Origin: Aquisphaera insulae
Lineage (GTDB): Bacteria > Planctomycetota > Planctomycetia > Isosphaerales > Isosphaeraceae
Assembly (NCBI RefSeq): GCF_011064615.1
Contig: NZ_JAALJH010000064.1
Span: 1 to 53,965 of the forward strand
Direction of reading: 5' to 3'
DNA length: 53,965 nucleotides
Part shown: positions 27,936 through 36,976 of the stretch, in pieces
How the letters are laid out: each line of letters starts with the position of its first letter
Position numbering within the stretch: position 1 is the stretch's first letter
The notes under the pieces: generated by a model
What the model was told of the DNA's origin: nothing
The model's input: the letters and a program-made list of their open reading frames with translations, nothing else
Databases searched by the model: none
Translations under genes and position numbers: made by a program

Positions 27936-28964
27936 TCAGGCAAAGCCCGCGGTGGCGGCCTCGTAGTAGTCCAGGTCGAGGGACCTCGCGGCGATATTCT
28001 CGGCGGTGAGGGGGGCCTCGGAGATGACGCCGCGGCTGTAGGTCAGGATGGAGCCGAAGCGCTTGCGGAGGACGAGGTCGGCGGCGGCGAGTCCCAGTCG
28101 CGTGGCCAGGACGCGGTCGGCCGTGGTCGGCGCCCCCCCGCGCTGGACGTGCCCCAGGACGAGGGTCCGGGTTTCCACGTGGAGCTGCTTCTCGATGGTC
28201 CGGGCGATGAAGGGGCCGATGCCCGCCAGGCGGGGGTTGCTCAGGGATTCGTGGGAGAGGTTGCCGTCGTGTGCGGGCTCCTCCACCCGGGCCCCCTCGG
28301 CCACGACGACGAGGGCGGATTTCTTGCCGGCCTGGCGGCGGCGGGCGAGGGAGTCGATCATCCGGCGGAGGTCCACGGGGACTTCGGGGACGAGGATGTA
28401 GTCGGCACCGGCCGCGACCCCCGCGTAGCAGGCGATCCACCCGCACCGCCGCCCCATCGTCTCCAGGACCATCACGCGGCGATGGCTCTCCGCGGTGGTC
28501 CGGAGGCGGTCGGCGGCCTCGGTGACGATGTTCACGGCGGTGTCGAAGCCGAACGAGAAGTCGGCGGCGGCGAGGTCGTTGTCGATGGTCTTGGGGATGC
28601 CGACGACCGGGAGCGCGAAGTCGTTGTGGAGGCGGAGCGCCACGCCGAGGGTGTCGTCGCCGCCGATGACGACCAGGGCGTCGAGGCCGAGGCTCTCGAA
28701 GTGGTTGCGGGCGGAGGTCAGGTCGGTGTCGGGGTTCTTGTACGGGTTGGTGCGCGAGGAGCCGATGATGGTCCCCCCCTGGCCGATGATGCCGTCGGTC
28801 TCCGTCACGGTCAGGGGCATGGTCATCTTGCGGACCAGCCCGCGCCAGCCCTCGAGGATGCCGGTGCAGCGGCCGCCGGACGCGGCGACCCGGCGGACCA
28901 CGGCGCGGATCACGGCGTTCAGGCCCGGGCAATCGCCGCCACCGGTCAGGAGTCCGACGTTCAT
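27936..28964 (-). CDS. pfp: 6-phosphofructokinase, pyrophosphate-dependent type
   Basis: Phosphorylates fructose 6-phosphate in glycolysis. The PFK fold is complete: LLTGGGDCPGLNAVIR at the start, GGDDT at 101-105, PKTIDND at 124-130, the catalytic Asp within TIDND, METMGRRCGW-type substrate loop (LETMGRRCGWIA), and LGHVQRGG near the C-terminus. The second Asp in GGDDT and Lys125 in PKTIDND are the residues that in this family block ATP and specify pyrophosphate as phosphoryl donor; ATP enzymes have GGDGS and PGTIDND. I therefore predict a reversible PPi-PFK. 342 aa is typical. It lies 85 nt downstream of accC on the same strand. Confidence 0.9.
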   Translation of the reverse strand: MNVGLLTGGGDCPGLNAVIRAVVRRVAASGGRCTGILEGWRGLVRKMTMPLTVTETDGIIGQGGTIIGSSRTNPYKNPDTDLTSARNHFESLGLDALVVIGGDDTLGVALRLHNDFALPVVGIPKTIDNDLAAADFSFGFDTAVNIVTEAADRLRTTAESHRRVMVLETMGRRCGWIACYAGVAAGADYILVPEVPVDLRRMIDSLARRRQAGKKSALVVVAEGARVEEPAHDGNLSHESLSNPRLAGIGPFIARTIEKQLHVETRTLVLGHVQRGGAPTTADRVLATRLGLAAADLVLRKRFGSILTYSRGVISEAPLTAENIAARSLDLDYYEAATAGFA

Positions 28965-29049
28965 GGGCGCGTCCGCAAAGGGGCGTGAGTCGGCTTGAGG
29001 CTCAAGGGGGTGAGCCTATCATGGGGGCCGGCGCGAGGCCAGATGGCCG

Positions 29050-30423
29050 TCAGGCGTGCTGGGCCGGCCGATCGGCGGCGCGGGGCATGAGGACGCGCTC
29101 GACCCAGGTGGTGTCGACCCGGCCGGCGAGGAAATCCGCGTTGCGGAAGATCCTCCGGTGGAGGGGGATCGTGGTCTTCACGCCCTCGATGACGAGCTCG
29201 TCGAGGGCACGCCGCATCCGCGAGGCGGCCTCCGCGCGGGTCGGCCCGTGGACGATCAGCTTGCCCACGAGCGAGTCGTAGTTCGGGGGGACGCTGTAGC
29301 CGGCCCGGACATGGGAGTCCCAGCGGACGCCCGGCCCGCCGGGGACGTTCAGGGCCGTGATCCGGCCGGGGCTGGGGCGGAAGTCGTTGTCGGGATCCTC
29401 GGAGTTGATCCGGCATTCGAAGGAGTGGCCGCGGGTGACGATGTCCTCCTGGCGGAAGGGGAGGGGCTCGCCGGCGGCGATCCGGAGCTGCTGCTGGACG
29501 AGGTCGATGCCGGTGACCATCTCGGTGACGGGGTGCTCGACCTGGATCCGGGCGTTGACCTCGATGAAGTAGAAGTTGTCGTCGGGGTCGACGAGGAACT
29601 CGCAGGTGCCGGCGTTGACGTAGCCGACGGTCTTCGCCAGGCGGACCGCGGCCTCGCCGATCCGGGCGCGGACCTTGTCCGGCAGGCTGGAGGCGGTGGC
29701 CTCCTCGACGAGCTTCTGGTGCCGCCGCTGGAGGGAGCAGTCGCGGTCCCAGCAGTGGACGACGTTGCCATGAGAGTCGGCGAGGATCTGGATCTCGACG
29801 TGACGCGGCCGGTCGATGAACTTCTCGAGATAGACGCTCGGGTTCTTGAAGGCGGCGGCGGCCTCGTTGCGGGCCATCTGGAGGGCGCCGGCGAGGCCGG
29901 CCTCGTCGCGGCAGACGCGCATCCCCTTGCCGCCGCCGCCGGCGGCGGCCTTGATGAGGACGGGGAAGCCGATGGATCGGGCCAGGCGGAGGGCCTCGTC
30001 GTCGTCGCCGACGGCCCCCTCGGAGCCGGGGACGCAGGCGACCTTGGCCTCGGCGGCGATGGCCTTGGCCTCGGTCTTCAGCCCCATCTTGCGGATGGCC
30101 TCGTGGGGGGGGCCGATGAACTCGAAGTTGCAGCTCCGGCAGATCTCCGCGAACTGGGGATTCTCGCTGAGGAAGCCGTAGCCGGGGTGGATGGCCTGGA
30201 CGTCGGCGACCTCGGCGGCGGCGATCAGCCGGGGGATGTTCAGGTAGCTGTCGACGCTCGGGGCCTTGCCGATGCAGATGGCCCGGTCGGCGAGCTCGAG
30301 GTAGGGGGCGTCGCGGTCCGCCTGGGAATAGACGGCGACGACCTCGACGCCCAGCTCCTTGCAAGCCCGGATCACCCGGAGGGCGATCTCACCACGATTC
30401 GCGACCAGGATGCGCTGGAACAT
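29050..30423 (-). CDS. accC: Acetyl-CoA carboxylase, biotin carboxylase subunit
   Basis: Carboxylates the biotin of BCCP using ATP and bicarbonate, the first half-reaction of fatty-acid synthesis. The ATP-grasp biotin carboxylase signature is complete: ILVANRGEIALRVIRA at the start, AIHPGYGFLSEN near residue 78, the glycine-rich AAAGGGGKGMR near 165, RHVEIQILAD, the CSLQRRHQKL segment, and FIEVNARIQVEHPVTEM with the catalytic Glu/Asn/Arg residues. 457 aa is normal. It follows accB by 90 nt, in the common accB-accC order. The carboxyltransferase genes accA and accD are not in the window. Confidence 0.97.
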   Translation of the reverse strand: MFQRILVANRGEIALRVIRACKELGVEVVAVYSQADRDAPYLELADRAICIGKAPSVDSYLNIPRLIAAAEVADVQAIHPGYGFLSENPQFAEICRSCNFEFIGPPHEAIRKMGLKTEAKAIAAEAKVACVPGSEGAVGDDDEALRLARSIGFPVLIKAAAGGGGKGMRVCRDEAGLAGALQMARNEAAAAFKNPSVYLEKFIDRPRHVEIQILADSHGNVVHCWDRDCSLQRRHQKLVEEATASSLPDKVRARIGEAAVRLAKTVGYVNAGTCEFLVDPDDNFYFIEVNARIQVEHPVTEMVTGIDLVQQQLRIAAGEPLPFRQEDIVTRGHSFECRINSEDPDNDFRPSPGRITALNVPGGPGVRWDSHVRAGYSVPPNYDSLVGKLIVHGPTRAEAASRMRRALDELVIEGVKTTIPLHRRIFRNADFLAGRVDTTWVERVLMPRAADRPAQHA

Positions 30424-30513
30424 CGAGAACGCTCACCTCTCGTGCTGGGCCCGAACCCGGCCCCGGATGTCGACGGTCGAGTGCGGTCCGCCCCCGCGGG
30501 GCAACGGCCCCGT

Positions 30514-31038
30514 TCACGCGGGATTGACGCGGAAGAGGGGCTGGTCGTATTCGACGGCCTGCCCGTTCTTGACGAGGATCTCGGCGATGGTCCCCGAGAC
30601 GCCGGCGGGGATGTCCGTGAAGACCTTCATGGCCTCGATGATGCAGACGGTGGATTCCGGGTGGATGGCCGAGCCGACGTTGACGAACGCCGGGGTATCC
30701 GGGGCGCTCGACGCGTAGTAGGTCCCGACCATCGGGCTCTTGATCAGGATTCCCGCCGGTGCGGCCGGCGCCGGCGCCGACGTCGCGGCGGGTGGGGGTG
30801 GGGCCTGCGGAGGGGCGGGGGCGTAGGCGGGCGGATACGCCACCGCGGCGGGGAGATGCTGGGCATGCGCGGCCGGGGGCGCTTCGTGCCCGCGTCGGCG
30901 GAGGCGAACCTGGAGCGGCCCGTCGTGGATGCTCAGGGCCGTGATGTCGTATCGCTTCATCAGCCGGACGAGGTAGTGGATCTTCTGGACGTCCAATGGA
31001 CCGCTCGAATCGGCAGGGTTTTCCGCCATGAGTTTCAT
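30514..31038 (-). CDS. accB: Acetyl-CoA carboxylase, biotin carboxyl carrier protein
   Basis: Carries biotin between the two catalytic halves of acetyl-CoA carboxylase. The C-terminal biotinyl domain (about residues 96-174) has the biotinylation motif EAMKVF and the thumb-like PMVGTYYASSAPDTPAFV. A Pro/Ala-rich linker (about 52-95) separates it from an N-terminal helical segment (KIHYLVRLMKRYDIT). 174 aa is typical. ATG at 31038 has GGGGTGA just upstream; an in-frame ATG at 31029 is an alternative. The neighbour upstream is a Xaa-Pro peptidase, as in many bacteria, although the efp gene often found between them is absent. Confidence 0.96.
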   Translation of the reverse strand: MKLMAENPADSSGPLDVQKIHYLVRLMKRYDITALSIHDGPLQVRLRRRGHEAPPAAHAQHLPAAVAYPPAYAPAPPQAPPPPAATSAPAPAAPAGILIKSPMVGTYYASSAPDTPAFVNVGSAIHPESTVCIIEAMKVFTDIPAGVSGTIAEILVKNGQAVEYDQPLFRVNPA

Positions 31039-31151
31039 TCACCCCGATGCGCGACCACCGTCCCAGCCGGCCCCGGGTCGCGTCTCGCGGGGCACTCCCT
31101 CGCAGCTCCCGGACTCTCGCCGGGATGACAGGGCGGACGAGGCGACCCGCC

Positions 31152-32246
31152 TTAGAGACAGACCGAATCGAGCCCCCTGGGCAGCCGGGAGAGGACCTCG
31201 CAGCCGTCGGCGGTGACCAGCACATCGTCCTCGATGCGGATCCCGCCCCAGTCGGGGAGATAGATCCCCGGCTCGACCGTGACGACCATGCCCGGCTGCA
31301 GGACGGTCTCGGACTGCCTTCGCAACCGGGGTGCCTCGTGGATCTCCATGCCCACTCCGTGGCCGAGCCCATGATCAAAAAAACGGCCGAAACCCGCGTC
31401 CTCGATGACGGAGCGGGCTTCGGCATCCACATCGTGGGCACGAACGCCGGGCCGGATCGAGCGGATGGCTCGCTCCTGGGCTTCCAGGACGGTTCGATAA
31501 ACGGTCTCGAATTCTGGAGTGACCTTACCGGTGACTATCATGCGAGTCAAGTCGCTTTTGTACGGCCGGCCGGTCGCCCCCCAGTCGATGAGCACGAACG
31601 GGGCGTCGCCGATTTTCGTCCCGGCCGTGGGGCGGGCGTGGGGCAGGGCGGCCCGGAGCCCCACCGCCACGATCGGGGGGAAGCTGGCGCCGGTCGCTCC
31701 CAGCCGCCTCATCTCCGCCTCGATCCGGTCGGCGGCCTCCTTCTCGGTCATCTCGGGCGTCAACGCGCCGCGGAGCGACTTGAAGGCCCCCTCGGCGAAC
31801 TCGATCGCCTCGCGGATGGCGGCGATCTCGGCCTCGTCCTTGATCTGGCGGATGTCCTCCACGAGCTCGGCCGTGGCGCGGAGGGGGGACTCGGGAAGGG
31901 CCTCGCGGAGCTTGTCGAACTCGGCGACGCTGAGCGCGGCCGATTCGAAGCCGAGCCGGCGGAACCCCCTCGCCCTGGCGGCCTCGGCGATCGCCTGATC
32001 CATGGTCTGGGTGGCGGGCCGGATGATCGCCTCCAGGCCCGGACATTCCTGCTCGAGCTGGGTCGTGAATCGGCCGTCGGAGAGGATCACCTCTCCACCG
32101 TCACGCCCCAGGAGGAGCACGGAGGAGTCGCCCGTGAAGCCCGACAGATAGGAGACATTCGTGGGCGAGCTGACCAGCAGCGCGTCGAGATCGCCCTCGA
32201 CGAGTTTCTTGCGAAGAGCCTCTCGGCGCTGCGGGATGCGTCCCAT
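31152..32246 (-). CDS. Xaa-Pro peptidase (M24 family)
   Basis: Metallopeptidase that cleaves N-terminal residues before proline, or a proline dipeptidase. An N-terminal creatinase-like domain (about residues 8-125) precedes the pita-bread catalytic domain. Dinuclear metal ligands are visible: two Asp in LIDWGATGRPYKSDLTRM, His in GHGVGMEIHE, Glu in VTVEPGIY and Glu in IRIEDDVLV. The start ATG at 32246 is chosen because GGAGGA lies just upstream; an earlier in-frame start would add 23 unconserved residues. 364 aa fits the family. It is probably first in an operon with accB and accC. Confidence 0.93.
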   Translation of the reverse strand: MGRIPQRREALRKKLVEGDLDALLVSSPTNVSYLSGFTGDSSVLLLGRDGGEVILSDGRFTTQLEQECPGLEAIIRPATQTMDQAIAEAARARGFRRLGFESAALSVAEFDKLREALPESPLRATAELVEDIRQIKDEAEIAAIREAIEFAEGAFKSLRGALTPEMTEKEAADRIEAEMRRLGATGASFPPIVAVGLRAALPHARPTAGTKIGDAPFVLIDWGATGRPYKSDLTRMIVTGKVTPEFETVYRTVLEAQERAIRSIRPGVRAHDVDAEARSVIEDAGFGRFFDHGLGHGVGMEIHEAPRLRRQSETVLQPGMVVTVEPGIYLPDWGGIRIEDDVLVTADGCEVLSRLPRGLDSVCL

Positions 32247-32357
32247 GGTTCCTCCGGACTGGCGGGCCGCGGGAAGATGCCCCGCGCTTCGACGTAGAGT
32301 AACCGGAAGTTCCATATCCGCAAAGGGGTACGGCCGGTCGAATCAGCCAGGCGCGCG

Positions 32358-32385
32358 AAGTGAGGCGGCCGAAGCCGCCTCACTT
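32358..32385 (-). terminator. Stem-loop with UUCG tetraloop downstream of the TPM gene
   Basis: AAGTGAGGCGGC (32358-32369) and GCCGCCTCACTT (32374-32385) form a perfect 12-bp stem. On the minus strand the loop is TTCG closed by C-G, an unusually stable tetraloop. It lies 49 nt after the stop of the TPM-domain gene. The following T run is short, so termination is likely but not certain. Confidence 0.6.
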
Positions 32386-32433
32386 TCGGAGTCTCGAGGT
32401 CCTTGCGATCGACCATTCCGGTCCAATCGGGGA

Positions 32434-33552
32434 TCACCAGCCGCCGCCAGCGTCTCCTCCGCCGCCCCAGTCTCCGCCGCCGTCCCCGCCGCCCCAGCCG
32501 CCACCGTCTCCGCCGCCCCAGCCGCCACCGTCTCCGCCGCCCCAGCCGCCGCCGCCGTCTCCGCCCCCGCCTCCGAACCAGCCGCCACCGGACGAGTTGT
32601 CCGGCTCGCTCCAGCCGCCGCCCATGCCGCCGTTATCGTCACCGCCGACGTAGTTGTCTCCGCCGGTGTCGGTGGGATACTGGGGCCCGTCCGGCACGTT
32701 CGTGTAAGAGGAGGCGTCGGAGTAGCCGGAGCCGTGCCGACCGGAGAACTGGTCGTAGAGCCAGTTGCCCGCGAGCGCGCCACCGAGGCCGCCGAGCATG
32801 TTCGAGAAGAACCCGCCGCCGCCGCCGTATCCGTATCCGGGCCCGCCCATGCCAGGACCGTACCCGGGGCCACCATAGCCGGGGCCGCCATACCCGGGGC
32901 CGCCCATCGAGTTGGCCCCGCGGAAGGCGCCGCCCAGGACGCGGAAGAGGAGCAGGACGCCGAAGATTGCCAGGGCGATGAAGAGCAGCGAGCCGATGCC
33001 GAATCGGGCCGGCGCGCGATGGTTCGCGGCCGCGCCGGGGACGATTCGCTGCGCCGGAACCGGCGCGGAGTGGCTCGATAGCGACCGGTCGATCCGGCCG
33101 ACGGCCGCCAGCAGCCCGTCGTCGAACCGCTGTTTCTTGAACTCCGCCACGAGGGCCTGGCCCACGGCCTGCCGCTCCGAACGGGGCAGCATGGACGCGA
33201 ACCGCTCCTGGACCAGAGGCTCCGAGTAGACCCGATCCTTCTGGGAGATCAGCATGTAGACGCCTTCATGGCCGATCTCTCGGGCGCGGCGGTCCGCCAG
33301 CTCCTGCACGGCGCTGCGCTTCGCGGCCTCCGAGGCGTCGGGGCCGACGTTGGGAAGGGCCGCGATCGTCTCGATCACCACCGAGACGCCCGACTGCTTC
33401 TCGGCGCGGTTCAGGGCATCGGTCGCCTTCCGGACGGCCGAGGTGCTGAACATCCCGGCCCTGTCTCGGATCTCGGACGCCTCCAGCGAAGAACCCGCGA
33501 AGAGCGGCACGACCGCGACGGCCATCGCATACAACCAACCATGTTTCCGCAT
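32434..33552 (-). CDS. TPM-domain membrane protein with glycine-rich repeat tail
   Basis: A 372-residue exported protein. The N-terminal signal (about residues 1-25) precedes a TPM domain (about 27-150; RDRAGMFSTSAVRKATDAL at its start, VYMLISQKDRVYSEPLVQ inside) and one membrane helix (about 187-208). After this comes a long Gly/Tyr/Trp-rich tail with GGPGYGGPGYGG repeats and then four copies of WGGGDGGG near the C-terminus, encoded by 24-nt tandem repeats around 32485-32560. TPM proteins are implicated in membrane-protein or photosystem maintenance; the role here is unknown. The ATG follows a GAGGA ribosome binding site. Repeat number may vary between strains. Confidence 0.85.
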   Translation of the reverse strand: MRKHGWLYAMAVAVVPLFAGSSLEASEIRDRAGMFSTSAVRKATDALNRAEKQSGVSVVIETIAALPNVGPDASEAAKRSAVQELADRRAREIGHEGVYMLISQKDRVYSEPLVQERFASMLPRSERQAVGQALVAEFKKQRFDDGLLAAVGRIDRSLSSHSAPVPAQRIVPGAAANHRAPARFGIGSLLFIALAIFGVLLLFRVLGGAFRGANSMGGPGYGGPGYGGPGYGPGMGGPGYGYGGGGGFFSNMLGGLGGALAGNWLYDQFSGRHGSGYSDASSYTNVPDGPQYPTDTGGDNYVGGDDNGGMGGGWSEPDNSSGGGWFGGGGGDGGGGWGGGDGGGWGGGDGGGWGGGDGGGDWGGGGDAGGGW

Positions 33553-33709
33553 CTTTTTCCATCCTCGGGCATGCCCGTGGGGTTCGTCGGGGCCGGCGAG
33601 TCATCGGTTCGAGCAACGTGAAGGACCTCATTCATACCGGCCATTTCTCTCATCGTACGCCAGATCGTCCGAGATGTTCGAGGAAAAGCCGGCCGTCTCG
33701 CCCCGAGCG

Positions 33710-33997
33710 TCAAAAGGTGGCGACATCCTGGAAGAGGGTCACGGCGACGATCTCATCGCGGCGGACGAGGACGCGGGCCCTGTTGCGACGGATGCCGACG
33801 CGGACGGAGTCGTAGACGTAGACTTCGCGGCTCGCCTGGCTGTCCCGGAAGTCGTGGAGGTCGGCGTCGTGCAGCTCGAGGAACTGGGCGTCGCAGCCGA
33901 CGAGCGTCCCCAGGCAGACGTACGGCGAGACGAAGTCGATGACGACAACTTTCCCCACGAAGGCCCGGATGAGCGGCGAGAGCTCCGAGTGGTCCAT
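33710..33997 (-). CDS. Small protein with possible Sm-like (LSM/Hfq-type) barrel
   Basis: A 95-residue soluble protein. The order of short strands (GKVVVIDFVSPYVCLGTLVGCD, then FLELHDADLHDF, then VRVGIRRNRARVLVRRDEIVAVTLF) resembles Sm-like barrels, in which a G-x-x-V-x-V strand and a late R-x-x-I-V-x-V strand form the RNA-binding site. This is pattern recognition, not a confirmed family. The start ATG at 33997 has GGGGGTGG immediately upstream and is preferred over an upstream start at 34060. It stands alone between the TPM gene and a divergent cytochrome-domain gene. Confidence 0.65.
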   Translation of the reverse strand: MDHSELSPLIRAFVGKVVVIDFVSPYVCLGTLVGCDAQFLELHDADLHDFRDSQASREVYVYDSVRVGIRRNRARVLVRRDEIVAVTLFQDVATF

Positions 33998-34193
33998 GAT
34001 CCACCCCCATTTCTGATACCTAGCAACTTCGATACCCGGCGGCTTCGCGGGTTCGTCCACGCGGGGCGGTTCGCCTTGACGGATTCCCAGGGCCAGGCTA
34101 CGGTCCCGCCACCATTTCGGGCAAGGTCACGTCGTGATTTCGAACGCCGGTCCCGTCGACGATAACCGGCGATCAGAGAGGGCCCCACGGCTC

Positions 34194-35756
34194 ATGCTCA
34201 CAATCATCAGAAAGACGCCGTTCGCATTCGTGATGTTCTCGATGCTCGGCCTCATGGGTCGAGGAGCCTTCGGGCAAGAGCCCGCCGGGGGTCCCGCCTC
34301 GGCGAAGGAATCCGCCGCGCCGGCAAGCCCGGCCGCGGGGACCGACCCGAAAGCGGCCCAGGTGGCCCTCCTGGTGGACGGGAAGGTAGTCAGGGGGGTC
34401 ATCACGGAAGAAGGCAGGAACGTCGTGGTGAGCCAGCCGATCGGCTCCAAGAAGTACCCGAAGAGTCGGATCGAGAAGATCTTCGACACGATGGAGGAGG
34501 CGTACGCCTACAAGGTGGCGCAGCTCCCCGAGGAGGACTTCGACGAGCGGATCAAGCTGGCCCGCTGGTGCCTCGTCCAGAACATGGAGCCGAGGGCCCG
34601 GGAACAGCTCCGGGCGATCCTGGACCAGAGCCCCGACCACAAGGAGGCGAAGGCCATGATCACGATGCTCGACCAGGCCCAGGCCCGGGCCGGGATGGCC
34701 AAGCAGGACCCGGAGATTCAGCAGGCCGGAGCGGTGCAGGTGCAGCCGGGCGAGGCCGGCGCCGGGCGTCCCGATGCGCTCGATCCCTCGGTCCTGGCGC
34801 GAGCCCGTCGAGGGATGGGGATCTCCGACATGCCGGTCGTCTTCGACCTGCCCCAGGCCCAGGCCGTGAAGGCGGCCGTCGAATTCAGCAAGTTCGTCCA
34901 TCCGGTGCTCCAGAAGAGCTGCGCCCGCTGCCACAACAGCGATCGCTACGAGGGTTCCTTCCAGCTCATCGAGTTCAAGACCAAGCTCGATAGCACGCCG
35001 GAAGCCCTCCGCTCCAACCTCGACGCGACGCTCAAGCTGATCGATCGGGAGAGCCCGGCCCGGAGCGAGCTCCTCTCCAGCACCCTGCGGGCGCACGGGA
35101 GCGGCCCCAACCCGCGGCCGATCTTCCAGGGCTCCAACGACATGTCGTACCGGATCCTGGCCGCCTGGGCGAACAAGCTCCAGGCCAAGCCGGACCGCAA
35201 TTCGGCCGCGGGCGGGGATGGGGCCGTTGCCGCCGGCCTCGCCGCGCCGGCGGGCGGGGGCGACGCTCAGGGAGAGGGCTTCGCCAGCCAGCGGGGGCGG
35301 ATCTCGACCGGCCCGGGATCGATCTCGACTCCCCTTAACAAGCCCTTCGTCACCGGCCCGGTGGTCACCAAGTCGTTGCCTCCGCTCCGCGCGGTCCCGG
35401 GCCGGGGGATGGTCCTCGATAACGAGAACGACCCCAAGGAATTCCCGGTCCCCTTCGCCATGGGTGGCGCGCCCCCCTCGGCGGCGACGAGGCCCGACGG
35501 CCAGGCCGCGGCGGTCCCATCGCGATCCGCGGCCGCCAAACCGTCCGCCTCCTCCCCGGTGAAGGCCCCATCGACGGCGGCCGCCGTCGACGAGGACGCG
35601 ACGGCGGCCCCGACTCGGGCCCCGAAGGAGGGCGAGGGAGAAGACGCCGAGGCCCCCCCGGCGACGAAGAAGAAGCCGAAGGCTCCCGTCAAGCTCGACC
35701 CCTCCCTCCTCCAGAAGGCCCTCCAGATGCGGAACCAGAATCGCGCCCCGAACTGA
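34194..35756 (+). CDS. Exported protein with planctomycete cytochrome-type CxxCH domain
   Basis: A 520-residue secreted protein with an N-terminal hydrophobic signal segment ending near AFGQ (about residue 28). A heme-binding CARCH motif (Cys243, Cys246, His247) is embedded in FVHPVLQKSCARCHNSDRYEG, the form found in planctomycete cytochrome C domains that often sit beside DUF1549/DUF1553 proteins, none of which is here. The N-terminal part (about 55-150) reads like a soluble interaction domain, and the last 170 residues are Ala/Pro/Lys-rich and disordered. It probably acts in the periplasm. The ATG at 34194 is used because it begins the signal peptide; an earlier ATG adds an unconserved prefix. 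Confidence 0.78.
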   Translation: MLTIIRKTPFAFVMFSMLGLMGRGAFGQEPAGGPASAKESAAPASPAAGTDPKAAQVALLVDGKVVRGVITEEGRNVVVSQPIGSKKYPKSRIEKIFDTMEEAYAYKVAQLPEEDFDERIKLARWCLVQNMEPRAREQLRAILDQSPDHKEAKAMITMLDQAQARAGMAKQDPEIQQAGAVQVQPGEAGAGRPDALDPSVLARARRGMGISDMPVVFDLPQAQAVKAAVEFSKFVHPVLQKSCARCHNSDRYEGSFQLIEFKTKLDSTPEALRSNLDATLKLIDRESPARSELLSSTLRAHGSGPNPRPIFQGSNDMSYRILAAWANKLQAKPDRNSAAGGDGAVAAGLAAPAGGGDAQGEGFASQRGRISTGPGSISTPLNKPFVTGPVVTKSLPPLRAVPGRGMVLDNENDPKEFPVPFAMGGAPPSAATRPDGQAAAVPSRSAAAKPSASSPVKAPSTAAAVDEDATAAPTRAPKEGEGEDAEAPPATKKKPKAPVKLDPSLLQKALQMRNQNRAPN

Positions 35757-35823
35757 GTCGCGGAAGGAACTTGCCCGAGCTCCGCCGCGATCGTCGCCGG
35801 ACGCCAAGATTCACGTCTTCTTC

Positions 35824-35836
35824 ATGCAATTTGCAT
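35824..35836. promoter_or_regulatory. Palindrome upstream of the DUF1559 gene
   Basis: ATGCAATTTGCAT is a perfect palindrome (6-bp arms, 1-nt centre), 104 nt upstream of the DUF1559 ATG and in the only AT-rich patch of this 184-bp gap. It may be an operator or part of a promoter (CATAAA follows). No regulator is identified. Confidence 0.3.
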
Positions 35837-35940
35837 AAAACAGTCGCGGACGCCGTTCATCATGGTCCCATGCTTTGGCACCGCCAGGGAGTCGCGCGAC
35901 GCCCCTGAGCGGTGTCCTCTCGTTCCGACGAAGGACCACG

Positions 35941-36954
35941 ATGAACGGCGCCCTCCGCCGCGGCTTCACCCTGATCGAGTTGCTGGTCGTGATCGCGATC
36001 ATCGCCGTGCTGATCGCCCTGCTGCTGCCCGCCGTCCAGTCGGCCAGAGAGGCCGCGCGCCGGATCCACTGCGTGAACAATCTCAAGCAGCTCGGCCTCG
36101 CGGTGATGAACTACGAGAACGCCAACACCGCCCTGCCGCCGCAGCAGACGATGGTCATCGTCGGCAACAATCAGCCCACCTCGTACACGTCGTGGGGCGT
36201 CAGCGCCCGGCTCGCTCCGTTCATGGAGATGGGGCCCGTGTTCAGCGCCATGAACTTCAGCCTCAAGTACAGCGACGCGTCGAACACGACGGTGAGCTAC
36301 CTCCAGATCAAGTATCTGCTCTGTCCGAGCGACGTGACCACGGAACCGGCCGACACCACCAAGCCGTTCGGCGTCTCGAATTACGGGTGGTGCGTCGGCG
36401 ACTGGTATGTCTTCGGCGGCGGCGGTGCCGTTCCCAACCGGAGCGCCTTCGGGGTGAACGTCAGCCGGAAGCTCGCGGCCTTCACCGACGGCCTGAGCAA
36501 CACGCTCCTGGCCGCCGAGGTCAGGGCCAAGCAGCCGCTCTACAAGTCGTGTGCCACGCCGTCCGGCCTGAGCCCGACGACCTTTCCGATGGACCTCCCC
36601 TCGGGCGCCGCGCTGATCACGCAGAATTACACCAACGGGTGCAAGTCGGATCTTGGTCATGCCAAGTGGTCGATCGGATCGGCCTGCTACGACGGCTTCA
36701 CCACGGCGATGACGCCGCAGTATCAGGTCAAGGTCGGCGCCACGCAGGTCGACATCGATTTTGACACGAACGACGAGAACAACGGCGGGCCGACCTACGC
36801 GGCGATCACCTCGCGGAGCTATCATGCCGGCGGCGTCAACACCCTGTTCGGCGACGGCAGCGTGCATTTCATCAAGTCGAGCGTGAGCCTCCCCACCTGG
36901 CGTGGCCTCGGGACCGTCGCCGGCGGCGAGGTCCTCTCCGCCGACTCCTTCTGA
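35941..36954 (+). CDS. DUF1559 prepilin-type protein
   Basis: One of the abundant DUF1559 (SBP_bac_10) proteins of planctomycetes. The N-terminal type IV prepilin signal RRGFTLIELLVVIAIIAVLI contains the Gly-Phe cleavage site and Glu at position +5, followed by LLPAVQSAREAARR. The C-terminal H-x-G-G block HAGGVNTLFGDGSVHFIKSS is the family's diagnostic ending. 337 aa is typical. Function is unknown; such proteins are thought to be surface- or pilus-associated. AAGGA precedes ATG 35941, which decides the start. A small lipoprotein gene follows after 22 nt, a frequent pairing in planctomycetes. Confidence 0.93.
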   Translation: MNGALRRGFTLIELLVVIAIIAVLIALLLPAVQSAREAARRIHCVNNLKQLGLAVMNYENANTALPPQQTMVIVGNNQPTSYTSWGVSARLAPFMEMGPVFSAMNFSLKYSDASNTTVSYLQIKYLLCPSDVTTEPADTTKPFGVSNYGWCVGDWYVFGGGGAVPNRSAFGVNVSRKLAAFTDGLSNTLLAAEVRAKQPLYKSCATPSGLSPTTFPMDLPSGAALITQNYTNGCKSDLGHAKWSIGSACYDGFTTAMTPQYQVKVGATQVDIDFDTNDENNGGPTYAAITSRSYHAGGVNTLFGDGSVHFIKSSVSLPTWRGLGTVAGGEVLSADSF

Positions 36955-36976
36955 CCGCCGACCGGAGGCCTCCCGC

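Noticed and set aside
32461..32580. CRISPR-like array of short repeats
   Set aside because: Repeats are contiguous 24-mers encoding glycine-rich protein, with no unique spacers.
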